Source: Bolinopsis microptera (taxonomy: Eukaryota; Ctenophora; Tentaculata; Lobata; Bolinopsidae). From it: DNA of 64,000 nt. Below the pieces are notes generated by a model. It was not told the DNA's origin. It ran no database searches and saw only the letters and a list, made by a program, of their open reading frames with translations. Position numbers and translations under genes: made by a program. The stretch spans positions 10,610,901-10,674,900 of the forward strand of contig NC_087082.1 in assembly GCF_026151205.1 (NCBI RefSeq), read 5' to 3'. This document shows, piece by piece, positions 42,010 to 53,067 of the stretch (position 1 is its first letter; each line of letters opens with the position of its first letter).

Positions 42010-45000
42010 ATGTCTACTGAAATAACTGGAGAAATGGCTGAAATGCAGTTAGTTAGACGATATTTAAAGAAATATGAAAATTGAAAACATTAACAATTTT
42101 TGAAATTCATGAATTGACAGAATTCTTTGGTTTTTTAAACGTTTAAAATATTCTTTCGGTTAAATTTCCTTTTAATGGAGAACAAAAGTCTTGTGAGGTA
42201 CTGTTCACACTTAACAAAGTTCATTTCATTTCAGGATAGAAAAGAAAGAACAGGCCGTTAACCAGAAAGGCAATCAAAAGGGAAATAAGAAGAAGGAGAA
42301 AAAGAAAGGTGTATTTCCAAGCCTTCATATTTCTATCTCCTACACCTGCCATCGACGAATTCATTTTTAGCCTACTTTATTAATTCGGTTATATTGAAGT
42401 GTGGTTGTTCATTTTTTAAATGTTTAATAGTTTACCTTTGCCTTCTGGGCCAAGGTTAGGGACCCTCGTTTTTAACAAGACACCTCAAGTTGATTACCTC
42501 TCCAATTTGAAATGCTTTATTGCAGGAGGCGGCGGCGGTGGTGGTGGTGGCGGAGGAGTTGGTACTGGGGAAATGTCACCATGGCCTAGCTACATACAAG
42601 AGAGAATAACACTGTTCGACAAACTCCACTCTGAATACGAAGAGTACCTCAGTACCAGGGAGAGAAAACCAATCAAAGTAAGTTGACTAAAACACTTTTT
42701 AAGGATATATTATATACGGTTTGGGTTATTTGGGCTTTTGGGTCAGTATCGACCTACCACGCTTCGGTGTCTCTCGTTCAATAAGATACACTTGCTTACC
42801 TCCCATTATGACCATTAATGCCCCCCCCCCCCCCCCCACAATCATGTTCTTAATACACTCCTATTGTTAGTATACTTCCACCTGTTGCTTGTATTTGTAA
42901 CGCTTTGCCTGTGTCAAACACCACTAATTGTAGCATGGAAGGCGTCTATAAGTAACATCCGACTCTTGACATATACATCGTTGATCGTAGTACGTTCCAG
43001 CAGTAACCTCTCAAAGAAGTGTGACCTATTGTATTTGTTTATTGTATTTGAGACAAAAAACACTTTTGAACGCTCCTTCCTAGTTGTACTTGAATGTTCT
43101 CCGTAAATAACATGCTTCAAACAAACGCAAAAGTTGTTGTATTATAAACTCACTTAATTCCTACCGCCACATCGAGTTGCGTCATGTACCTATGCATTTA
43201 CAATAGAAAGGACCACGCCCACCATCATTGCGTTTAAGGTCCTCTGTACTTACTAATAGTGTTACCTACTAACTTCTGTTCTAATTTTAGGTCACGTTAC
43301 CAGATGGAAAAGAAGTAGAAGGAGAAAGTTGGACCACCACGCCATTTGACATAGCCAATGGGATCAGTGCTGGATTGGCACAGAACAGCGTAATTAGCAA
43401 GGTTTGTCCTATTGCTAGTTTTTAGCAGTTTTATATAATAAAAGCAAGTCCATTTTCGCGCAAACCCACGTTTTACGCGCCGCGCACGTTTGTTCAGGAA
43501 AATATTAAATTGGAGGGAATATACAATAAATACACACCTAGTTTAATTGTTAATCAGATGACAAAACTTGCAGGTAAACGGAGTGCTATGGGACTTAGAC
43601 CGACCTCTGGAAGGAGACTGTAATATTGAACTCCTTAACTTCTCCTCAAAAGAAGGAAAAGAAGTGTTCTGGCACAGCACAGCCCATATCCTAGGAGAGG
43701 CTATGGAGAGGAGATACGGAGGATGTCTTTGTTACGGTCCTCCAATTGAGAGCGGATTTTACTACGACATGCATATGGGAGAGGTATATAAATTTGATTT
43801 CAGGATATAAACATCTAGTTTGTGCAGAATTTTCATATTTCATAGAGATATGGATATAATGTTTTTGTCATAACTTCATTAGATTTACGATGTTTCATGT
43901 TCATTAGATGGTTATTAGATTTAATTAACAGGATGCTGTTTGTGAGGCTGATTACGCTGGACTAGAAACTATAATGAAGGGCATTGTAAAAGAGAAACAA
44001 CCATTTCAACGATTGGAAATTACCAAGGTTAGTACGTTAGGATATATAGTAGACAGATCCATCTGGGGAAAAGCGCTTTATCGACACAACGAGCTTTCAA
44101 AGGATTTTTTACATTGTTGAGTCCCATTAGGTGTCCTTTGTGGTTGACCAACTTTTCATACCTTTTCCACGTGTTTTTAGTTGTGAACATCGTAGAAGGC
44201 TGTGGACAGTGGATTCACTAAGGGTGTTTTTATCTTATCAATGACAAAAACTTTTGGGTCTTAGATTTTCACGTCAGATAATCAGTTAATTGGATTAAAA
44301 AGAATTGGCAAAAGAATCTCTTCCAACAATTATTAATATGTTCCCACTCAGGAGGACTTGCTAGAGATGTTCAAGTATAACGAGTACAAAGTTAGGATAA
44401 TAAAAAACAAGGTCCAAACCCCCACCACCACCGTGTACAGATGTGGTCCTCTGATTGACCTGTGTCGTGGTCCTCATGTTAGGAACACCGGCAAGATCAA
44501 AACTCTCAAGGTTTGTTTTCTTAAATAAAATATTATATAACATTTAAAAAAATAAAAAATAACACTCTCAAGGTTACTCTTCTGTGGTCTGTACCTCTGA
44601 GAATGACAGCTGCGTAAAGCTCGTCCCTAAATTTGGATCTTGTTGAATTTTTTTATTTTATTATTTTTTAAATTTTTAAATTTTGCAATAACAATCTTTT
44701 TTGTTACCAGCTCTTCCGTCTGATCACTCATGGATAAGTTTTCTATATTTTATGGTCCAATTCTCCTTTCTAATTTTATATGTAAAGATTTCCTATCCAG
44801 GTAACGAAGAATTCCTCCACCTACTGGGAGGGAAACGCAGAGGCGGAGTCCCTGCAACGTATCTACGGTATTTCCTTCCCTGATAACAAGCTTATGAAGG
44901 AGTGGAAGATATTCCAGGAGGAGGCCGCTAAACGCGATCACAGAAAGATTGGTAAGACTCTCCGTTGACTGTGGTTTAGAGATTTAATGTGCATAAGCAA

Positions 45001-46026
45001 GAATTTGGTCACACTGCCTATTATTTTTAGGCTTATTATTTTTTTAACGCTTAGTTTACTTTTGATACTCGGACGGACATTTATTATTTATTTCGAACAG
45101 ACTATTAGTATTCCCTTTGTATAGGTTTACAACAAGAGCTATTTTTCTTCCACGAACTAAGTGCTGGTTCGTGCTTCTGGTTACCCAAAGGTACAATCAT
45201 CTTCAACACGCTGCAGAAATGGATTCAGGTTTGTGGCTATTTACAGGATCCACGATATTAATCCTCTCGAGCGAATGAGGGCTAAGAGTAAACTTCAATA
45301 AAATACACACAATAGTATAAGAATTTGTCAGTTGATAACAGTAACAGTAACAGTAACAGTAATGAGTAACAATAACATAAACAGTAACATAAACAGTAAC
45401 ATAAACAGTGAACTGTTTTCAGAGTGAATACCTGAAGAGAGGGTTCACGGAGGTGGTTACTCCCAATATGTACAATACTAAATTGTGGGAACTCTCCGGT
45501 CATTGGCAGGTTCGTCAACTGCATTTATTATATGAATTAAACAATTTATTATATAAATGTAATATTAATTGTTTAATTTATTAATTTATTAATTCTTTTC
45601 TGGGTTTGGACAGGATATGCCCGCTTAAAATATTTCCATCACGTTACATTACATAATTCTCAATAAATGTAATAGATTTGTAGTGTTGTAATTAGTTTAA
45701 AATTAGTTTTAATTAGTTTATAATTCTTTCATAGTATCTGTATTTTCAACCAACCCTTCTTCGCTCTTTCTCAATCTTGCCATCTATCTCCTTTTTTTAA
45801 TAACAGAGATTAATAAACTAATCGTGTGGTCAGCTACACCTAACTGTTTAAACTTTGAAGAAAATTGTAACATTTTCCCCTTCACCACAGCACTATGCTG
45901 AGAACATGTTTACTTTTGACGTGGAAAAGGAGAAGTTCGCACTGAAGCCCCAGAACTGCCCCGGTCACTGCATCATGTTCGACCATCGGCCCAGATCTTG
46001 GAGAGAACTGCCTGTCAGACTAGCCG
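42010..46026 (+). CDS. TARS1: Threonyl-tRNA synthetase, 11 exons, 3' part missing
   Basis: Charges tRNA-Thr and edits Ser-tRNA-Thr in the cytosol. Exons: 42010-42047, 42235-42308, 42526-42677, 43291-43401, 43574-43783, 43932-44027, 44352-44510, 44801-44951, 45125-45228, 45423-45509, 45891-46026. All have GT/AG borders and consistent phases, giving 439 residues. The N-terminus is Lys-rich with a Gly run. TGS domain about 89-150 ([14 protein letters not shown]). Editing domain with H159-x3-H163 and C265-x3-H269. The catalytic core reaches NCPGHC (C417, zinc ligand) and [13 protein letters not shown]. Most of motif 2, motif 3, the other zinc ligands and the anticodon-binding domain are absent: no further exon was found to 64000, and an oppositely oriented gene begins 5 kb on. 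Exon 1 is inferred from splice fit (CA|G in phase). Confidence 0.88.
42823..42838. repeat. Homopolymer C run in TARS intron 3
   Basis: About 16-17 consecutive C bases, a likely site of length error in assembly. Confidence 0.8.
45335..45412. repeat. AACAGT/AACATA microsatellite in TARS intron
   Basis: Repeated AACAGT and ACATAAACAGTA units directly before the acceptor of the exon at 45423. Confidence 0.8.
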
Positions 46027-46502
46027 GTTAGTGAACTTGAATTAGTGACCAATTTATTAATTAATTGCACAATTACCAATCCTGGACTATGGTGCGCCTA
46101 TTTAGATAGGCGGTTAAGTCTTGAGATCTCTGATAATCATAGTATTTCTGCTCTATTTTACTTGTGACGGTAGATCCGATTAAAATCGGCCCGGTTATGA
46201 TTGGATCGATTTTTGGGTGTATTTTGGTTGATCTCAATGAGAATCTCTAAAAACCCGCCAATCCTTAATCAGTGCATTAAATAACTATAGTAACAGGGGA
46301 ATTAAATTCTCCCTTTGAATCAATCAAGCTAGATGATTTGTTGTAAATACTGAGATCAAACTATCAATTTACAGGCTATCGTCAAACATGTTGCAAGGCG
46401 TCATCTTCAGTGACATAAGCCTAAAAATTGTAAAAAGTTAGTAAAACCCAAAATTCCTTTAAAAATCTGAACACTCTTAAAACGGTTATATAATAATTAA
46501 AA

Positions 46503-47568
46503 TTAAGATGTTAGGAGTAACGGAAGGCCAAAAGGATTTATAGTGTTTATTCCCAAAGGTTTTAAAGTCTTGAGTTGTTGAATATATTTATGTTCACGAA
46601 CTTCTAAAGTTTTAGGACTAGAATTATCAATAATTGAAACATTAAAAATTTTGTTAAAATCCTCCCTTTGTTTAAAACCATGATCCAACAAATCTAAGCC
46701 CAAACTATATTCATCACTTGTTTCATCTACCTTATCACCATTTAAAAGTTTATAATATTTGACCCTATGTTCTCCAGTTCTAACCCGTAGAGAGCGAGTA
46801 GTGCGACCGACGTAAGCCTTTCTACAGAAACTACATTGGAACAGATAAATGATGTTGTAACTCAGGCAGTTTCCAGGGGAAGCTTTAACCTTCTCGCCGT
46901 TAACTTTGAATTCATGGCTGCCTTTGACAAGTTCGCAGCATTTGCATCTTGGCATATGGCATTTGCTGGTTGGACCATGTTTAGCTCCTAAAGCAAGTTC
47001 TTTCAATTTGACAAGGCGAGATTTTAGGCTTGGCCCTGTTTTCTTGGTGTAACTGAATATTTTCTTCCTAGGCGTGAAAGCTGTTGAGGAGGTCTCTTGG
47101 GATGTTTCAACAGTGTCACTTTCACTGAAACTCCTTGTTCTTGAGAGGTTTTCTTCATACTTCTTAGTCACAGACACCAAATCATCATTACTACCATAAG
47201 TAGATATGACCCTGATTGGAAGGTGTAAAGATGTCTGGTCATCAGGAGATTGAACTTTGCGTAACAGTGATCTTGTTGAATTGAGAACCTTATTACTAAT
47301 GTTCTCAACCATTTTCCTAGGGTAACATGCAGCAAGGAAGGCTTTTTTGAGGTTGTCGAGGTGTCCTTTGAGGCGTTCTTGGCAGTTGATGATCCTTCTG
47401 AGTCTAAGGCATTGAGAGTATACGATACCGGAATAGATATGGTTTTGGTGGGAGCTTTTAAAGTGTAGGTATGAACGAGAGTCCGTTTTCTTTATGAACA
47501 AATCCGTTTGGAGGTAGCCCAAGGAATCGAAAGTGAACATTATGTCAAGGAAAGATACGTATTTACCA
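46503..47568 (-). pseudogene. Penelope RT C-terminus and GIY-YIG endonuclease
   Basis: Begins at GKYVSFLDIMFTFDSLGYL, passes RSYLHFKSSHQNH and GIVYSQCLRLRRI (typical Penelope RT end), a linker with the Cys cluster CHMPRCKCC, then the nuclease blocks IIYLFQCSFCRKAYVGRT and SLRVRTGEHR (GIY-YIG variant with conserved Arg and His), and HKYIQQLKTLKPLGIN near the end. The frame is open throughout; only the upstream DNA insertion disables it. Confidence 0.88.
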
Positions 47569-48242
47569 GGGCAGTTCCACGATAAAGTTTCACTAGGTGA
47601 TTTTATAAAGTTGGTCAGATGGCTTCAAAATTTAGTCTATTTGATCGACAATTGTCTATATTTTAATGCTCAAAGCTATTTTACAGCTAAATATAGCTTT
47701 AACTACAAAAAAAAATTCACCAAAGTCACACCACATTCACATCCTAAAAATGGCTTATTTCAAGACACGGCCATAACTGTCGATAATAACATGGAAACAA
47801 CCTAATTTTCATCGAACAATAACATTTATGAATGTGTTACTTGATCCTGAAATTATGAAAACACCAGGAAATAGGGTTCTGGGAAAAAAATTTACCCCAA
47901 CGAAGTGTCCCGTAGGTCACAAAAAAGGTATAAAAAGTTTTATTATGAAAAATAATAGGCATTTCTTTTTACCTAACGCCTTGGAGCTATCTCGCCGTGG
48001 CTGCAGGAGGTAGCATTCAAAGTTTTATCATGATTGTATGATGAGGTTTTGAGATATCGAGGGGGTAAAAGTGGTCCCGTAGGTCACAGGGGTGTGACCT
48101 GCGGGACAGTCCTGTAGGTCACAGATAATTAAATCGAAATTTTGAGTGAGAGTTACTCACAGTATATGTTTTAACATGTATCAGAGTTTATGTAGCATTT
48201 TTCCGCTGCCACATTAACTCTTTGTTTTGATAAAGATAACCT

Positions 48243-49373
48243 GTGAAGAGCCATAATTATGTCATCATAACTGATTTTGATGGTATTGATGGTAGCAAAG
48301 GTCATGACAAGTATGCTGTCTCTTACTTTACTAAGTTAACAGTCGAGAAGTTCTTGGCGAGAAGAAACTCAGATAATTACGAAGTTAAGAGTCTTAAGTT
48401 TTTCTCAGATGGCACAGGACAGCATTTTAAACAAAAATACACCCTCTGCCAAGTTGTGACATTAAACTTCCCAGAGCTGGAAGACGTTTCTTGGCATTTC
48501 TTTGCTACAAGTCACGGAAAAGGCCCCATTGATGGGCTAGGAGGTACCATCAAACGAAGAGTGACAGAGTATGCAATGGCTAATCGACAAGTTGATGTTG
48601 TCAGCACAGAGGATTTTGCTCGGATATCAAAAGAAAGGTGTCCCAACATCTTGATTGATTTTGTCCCCAAATCTGAAGTTAAGCAGTTCATCGAGAAGAA
48701 CAGCATTCGAGAAGGATGGAAAAGTAATGGTAAAGATATACTCACGGCTTCATCAACAAGATCATGTCATGTGTTCAAGAAGAGAGGTAGTTACAGTATG
48801 AAGTTTGGAGCCCACTCATATGTTCCAGATAAAGAAATGAAAAACCATCTCTTCATTAAGGAAGGAGGTGTTGATCATAACCCAGAGTTTGAAGTTGATC
48901 AGCAATCCATTGGATCACTAAGTCCATCAAACATCAGTCTCATAGACGTGCCAGATTATGATATCACACCGAGTATAGACGTGCCAGATGATGAGAACAT
49001 ACCGAGTATAGACGTGCCAGATGATGAGAACATACCGAGTATAGACGTGCCAGATGATGAGAACATACCGAGCGTATATTCAAAGGGTGAATGGGTCATG
49101 GTATCTTATAACAACGTGAAGTATCTGCCAGGTATGATTCTAGATCATGATGAAAAGGAAAAAGAGTATTTTGTTAGGTCAATGGTCGCAGGTACATCAG
49201 CTGGTTTCTACATCTGGCCCTGCAACTGTGATGCCCCTTCATCAAGCCTCAGTGAGTGTGACAAGTGCCGAGATGACTCGTGGATAAAATCTGATCAGAT
49301 CACCGCTAAAATTGCTGATCCAACACCCGACCTCAGCAGAAGATCAAAGGGGTATAAGTTTATCCAAGAATAG
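48243..49373 (+). CDS. Transposase-like protein (C-terminal part) of the DNA element
   Basis: 376 codons following an in-frame TAA; the listed start is GTG, so the N-terminal part is missing or lies in an unseen exon. Three acidic blocks look like a DDE-type core: VIITDFDG, FFSDGTGQHFKQKY and SWHFFATSHGKGPIDGLGGTIKR. I recognise the last two as recurring in uncharacterised transposase-like proteins of invertebrates, without being able to name the superfamily. A tandem of 11-residue units (IDVPDDENIPS) follows, then a C-terminal domain with CNCD...CDKC Cys pairs near residues 323-338. Confidence 0.55.
   Translation: MKSHNYVIITDFDGIDGSKGHDKYAVSYFTKLTVEKFLARRNSDNYEVKSLKFFSDGTGQHFKQKYTLCQVVTLNFPELEDVSWHFFATSHGKGPIDGLGGTIKRRVTEYAMANRQVDVVSTEDFARISKERCPNILIDFVPKSEVKQFIEKNSIREGWKSNGKDILTASSTRSCHVFKKRGSYSMKFGAHSYVPDKEMKNHLFIKEGGVDHNPEFEVDQQSIGSLSPSNISLIDVPDYDITPSIDVPDDENIPSIDVPDDENIPSIDVPDDENIPSVYSKGEWVMVSYNNVKYLPGMILDHDEKEKEYFVRSMVAGTSAGFYIWPCNCDAPSSSLSECDKCRDDSWIKSDQITAKIADPTPDLSRRSKGYKFIQE
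48945..49075 (+). repeat. Coding tandem repeat of 33 bp
   Basis: About four units encoding I-D-V-P-D-(D/Y)-(E/D)-(N/I)-(I/T)-P-S; the last three are nearly identical in DNA, so expansion is recent. The frame is preserved. Confidence 0.85.
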
Positions 49374-50065
49374 TAGAACTGTGTATCATTTGAACTGAGT
49401 GGGAATTTGTATAATCTATACAGCATGTGTAAAACGTATATCAAATATCAATACCTGTAAGTTAGACATGTGACTTTTATTTTACGTAATTAAAGACAGG
49501 GTTTCTATTTCTTTAAAAACATTTATTGTAAAGGTAAAACATGATTGATTTGTCATTTTTTATGGTATGTCCCTTTTTAATTGATCTTCAACAACTTAGA
49601 TGTATTTGGAAAGCAGATACAAGGACCAAACAGCGATAAAAATAGTAATTTCAAAAAGTTCCACTTTTGTCCTGTAGGTCACAGTCCCGTAGGTCACAAC
49701 TTTTAGAGGCTGTATCTACCAAATACTTTGATAAATTTATAAACCTTTTACATCCTAGAATAGCCAAAAGGATTTCTGATACCTCAAAACTAATTTCGGA
49801 ACTCTACAGCAGCAATTCGGGATAGAATGTTTGGCTGAATGTTCCAGGTCCAAAATAGGTTGCACGGGAGTGTCCCGTAGGTCACAGGCCTGTATCTCAG
49901 CACTGGTAAAAACTATGAAATTGAGCTTCTACATAGCGTTAAATAATCGATTATCGAGGAGATTTAGCTATATAGCCAGACTTTCTTGGATAGCATGTAG
50001 TTACAATCAACTCTCAAAGTGGAAAATACGCGTATTTTGTCCCGTAGGTCACAGTGGAACTGCCC

Positions 50066-50545
50066 ACCAGGATCTTCTATTTGGTACTCATCAATGATTA
50101 GGCCATGGGGGAGGAGTGCTTTGTTGACATCTGCAATCCAAATTTTGAACTCATCTGTAGTTCCCTCAAACAAACCTGCTCCGTCGTCAATGTAACGCCT
50201 GGCTGATACGATCTTCTTCATGAGCTCTGGGTTACTATAAACACATTTGTTCATTAGGTAGTAGACTGCTATGTTTGCGATTTGGACACATAGTGATCCA
50301 CCCGTATAACTATAGTTATATATCAGTTTAATTTTCTTTAGAATGTCCAGATTAAGGCTTGACGGGATCTGATTGGGTCCAGAGTTAGATAATGCTAGTC
50401 CAGAGTTAGATAATGCTAGTCCAGAGTTAGATAATGTTAGTCCAGAGTAAGATAATGCTAGTCCAGAGTTAGATAATGCTAGTCCAGAGTAAGATAATAT
50501 TTTTCTGAATTGTTCAATTTTAAAAACTTTTACATTGCGTTATCG
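50066..50545 (-). pseudogene. Penelope RT, N-terminal part with expanded 7-residue repeat
   Basis: Reads KIEQFRKILSYSGLALSNSG..., then GPNQIPSSLNLDILKKIKLIYNYSYTGGSL, and SARRYIDDGAGLFEGTTDEF with the YIDD catalytic box. It ends at IEDPG where the DNA element entered. The 21-bp repeat at 50386-50495 is in frame. Confidence 0.8.
50386..50495 (-). repeat. 21-bp minisatellite, in frame in the Penelope RT
   Basis: About five and a half units of TCCAGAGTTAGATAATGCTAG on the plus strand, with single-base variants, coding S-G-L-A-L-S-(N/Y) on the minus strand. Confidence 0.85.
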
Positions 50546-51088
50546 TGGATTATTTCCGATAGAATTTGTACCGGAAATGTTCTGGCACACTTAAAAAAGG
50601 CACTTTTAAAAAATGCCTTTACATAAATAAAATCAAAAGCAAATACAAACTTATATTGGCGGCGTCATCGGTCATCCCCACTCTCCATTTGTTTTTAATA
50701 TTTTCGGTTTTCGCCACTAAAACTCCAAGAATTCCCAATGCGGAAGTAAAACGGTAACAAATTAACAAATTCACAGTTTGTGTCAATAAATTGCTTTTTA
50801 TCGTCTGTCAGCTTGGTCAAGTGTTAGTCAGCAAATCATCCAGCTGATCACTCTCTAAGAACAGTGGGTCTCTAGTTTTAATGTCCTTGAAACGCGAACG
50901 GTTAAAAGTGGCCAAAGGTTGGTCTACCGTCTGTCAAATGTCCTTCACGAGCATATTCACCACAAAGTGGCAACTCCATACTATGACGTTTAATATCCTC
51001 AAAGATGAAAACAATATTATAAATCGTGTGTTTAGTTTGTAGTCCGTGCTAATTAATAGCCGCGAGTGTTAATTGAATTGCTGACTCC
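50546..51088. other. Non-coding spacer, 3' flank of the dioxygenase gene
   Basis: No gene. The part nearest the stop codon (from about 50970) is recognisably duplicated downstream of the second copy at about 53850-53974, so the 3' UTR was part of the gene duplication. A short stretch near 50930-50960 resembles exon-2 sequence (GTCTACCGTCTGTCAAATGT), perhaps a third degraded fragment. Confidence 0.5.
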
Positions 51089-52570
51089 TCAATGTTGATC
51101 TGTCTCCAAGAATATTGAGTTTTTCCTTTCCGGGGAAAGAATCCTGTTGACCATAACCTGCCAGTCCATGTAAGAAGTAGAAACTATCCTATCTTGTTCG
51201 GGAGCTGTCTTTTTGAACGGCCTTCGAGCGTGGTAGACTCTCCAATTATCAGTGATTACAAACTCTCCCGAATTCAATCTTTTTGTGTAGTGCCTACTAG
51301 GATCCTCCACTAGTCCTCTGTAGTACGTGTACGCTTCCCAAAACTTCTCTCTGGTTCCCGTGTCCGTGAAACGGGTGAACATGGCCGAATCCAGGTTGAA
51401 CGGTTGATCAACCGTTTGCCAAATGTCCTTCCCGAGCATATTCACCACACAGTGGTGAGTCATCTGGAATAATCCTGTCCCTGGTGGCGTGTATCTGTAG
51501 GTCACTGGAACAGTTTTCAGCACTTCCAGAAGGTCGGGCCTTTTCTCTGACATCTCTTTGATCGCTGAGAAAGAATCTACCCAGAAACTCTCACCACCCT
51601 CAACAGTGTTCTCCACACAGTGGAAAAACTGCACGTGCGGTGTCTGAAAATATGATTGGAAAAGTAATCTTACATATCTCACAAAATAGCCCGTTTCCTC
51701 TTACCGCCGTTTTTATTTATCTCAGCCATGAAGTAGAAAAGTTCCACATTAATGGTTTATGGTATCTGACGTAATAGTATACCAATAATAAGTTCGACTT
51801 TTACCAATAATTCTAAAAATTTGTGGCTTCTGCTATGACGATACACAAAAATATTCATGGACTAGATTTATTACCTGATAATAATAAGAAAGGTCAAGGT
51901 GAGGAGCAAGGCCCCCGGAGCCATATCCTGGGTTGCTAGGGGTTGGCTTGTACTTTACCAGATCCACCGTCTTAAACACAGTCCTCCGCAAAGGTTTCAT
52001 CTTAAGACCCTCCTCTACGACGTCCAACATGCCCTCTTCAGCCGGTATACCTTTCAGAAACACTATACCGTATCTCATGTAGTGGGTCAGGAACTCTGTG
52101 GTGTTATCAACGTCTTTTATTACCCAGGAGTAATCCCAAAGCTTGGAAACTTCCGCGTCTGGCTCCCCCCAGAATTTCTGTTCTGTGTTTTTTCTTTTCG
52201 TCAGATCTAGCAACTTTTCCATACGAGATTGTATTGGGTTAGGTCCGTAGTCTCCTCTCATGGTCCGCGCAATTAGTCCCTCATGTCCATCACTCCACTT
52301 CAATCCAAGATAATGATCTGACATTCTACCAATCTCCTCAACCTTGATTCCCGGGGCAAAGCTCCCACTTAAAGGTTGATCCAGGCACTGGTGGGCGTTT
52401 TTCCCAAAACAGGCTTCACATCGGCACATATTCCTGGTCTCGATGTGCAGAATATCCCTCCCGTCCAGCTGGATTCCCTTTTCCGTATACTTCACTGCAT
52501 CACTGAGCAGTCTTGTCAACTGTGGTTTGGGTAAAGATGATGGTTTCAGCCGCGCTAGTCCGAATAACAT
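51089..52570 (-). CDS. Gamma-butyrobetaine dioxygenase-like enzyme, copy 1, complete
   Basis: 2-oxoglutarate/Fe(II) oxygenase of the BBOX1/TMLHE family; these hydroxylate carnitine precursors. Two exons, 52570-51875 and 51643-51089, phase-0 intron with GT/AG ends, 416 residues. The N-terminal zinc domain has C49-x-C51-x2-C54 and H96. The double-stranded beta helix has H224-x-D226 and distal H370 (NWRVYHAR), so the iron triad is complete. The substrate cannot be decided between butyrobetaine, trimethyllysine or another betaine. The first 30 residues are basic/amphipathic and could be a mitochondrial leader (inference). A tandem paralogue lies upstream. Confidence 0.88.
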
Positions 52571-52867
52571 TTTCCTGAATCTAGTTACAAGTGATTTAGT
52601 TTTTTAATTAGAAAAAAAAATTAGATAAGAAAAAAACATACTTCATGACGTATGTTGGTAATCCGTAATTCTGCGAAATAAATAAGATGTAAATAAGATT
52701 ACAACTAACATCCGGTGTAAATACAATCGTCTGCCTATAGCTAGTTGATTAAAAAAAAACATTTTAAAAACAAAACATAAGTCATACTTCATTCACGAAA
52801 GCAAACGGATGAAGAATGCGACTGAAATTATTAATGTTGTAGCTGATATTTATGTTGTACATACAAC
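52571..52867. other. 5' flank of dioxygenase copy 1
   Basis: Probable promoter/5' UTR region. A-rich; no clear element seen. Confidence 0.4.
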
Positions 52868-53067
52868 ATGATAAGAGAACCTCTTTGTGACCTTGCATGG
52901 CAAGCAAAACCGGATCCATAAAATATACCCATAAATATATCCAGGGTCACATACAACAATATCACATATGTGATATTGTTGTATGTGACCCTGGATATAA
53001 TTATGGGTATATTTTATGGATCCGGTTTTGCTTGCCATGCAAGGTCACAAAGAGGTTCTCTTATCAT
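52868..53067. repeat. 200-bp near-perfect palindrome
   Basis: Arms of 100 bp (52868-52967 and 52968-53067) with no spacer, centred on ACATATGT, with one mismatch. It lies between the two dioxygenase copies. No target duplication or similarity to TIR elements was noticed. Confidence 0.93.

Larger units (their letters stand above)
47569..50065. mobile_element. DNA transposon-like element with eight TCCCGTAGGTCAC motifs
   Basis: 12-bp inverted termini GGGCAGTTCCAC, flanked by ACCA on both sides (47565-47568 and 50066-50069). Excision restores the Penelope RT frame, so the ends and the 4-bp duplication are well fixed. The 13-mer TCCCGTAGGTCAC or a one-base variant lies at 47908, 48075, 48093 (inverted), 48110, 49670, 49685, 49873 and 50040. 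It carries the ORF at 48243. Confidence 0.85.
46390..50545 (-). mobile_element. Penelope-like retroelement, 5' truncated, split by a DNA element
   Basis: The RT enters from about 50545, continues to 50066, is interrupted by 47569-50065, and resumes to the GIY-YIG end at 46503. RT plus C-terminal GIY-YIG is diagnostic of Penelope-like elements. It lies where the intron after TARS exon 11 would be. Confidence 0.88.

Noticed and set aside
50386-50495. CRISPR-like array
   Set aside because: Direct 21-bp repeats without spacers, in a eukaryotic retroelement ORF; a minisatellite.
50255-51088. Missing 3' exons of the TARS gene
   Set aside because: No block resembling the remaining catalytic motifs or anticodon-binding domain on the plus strand; 50255-50545 is Penelope RT on the minus strand.
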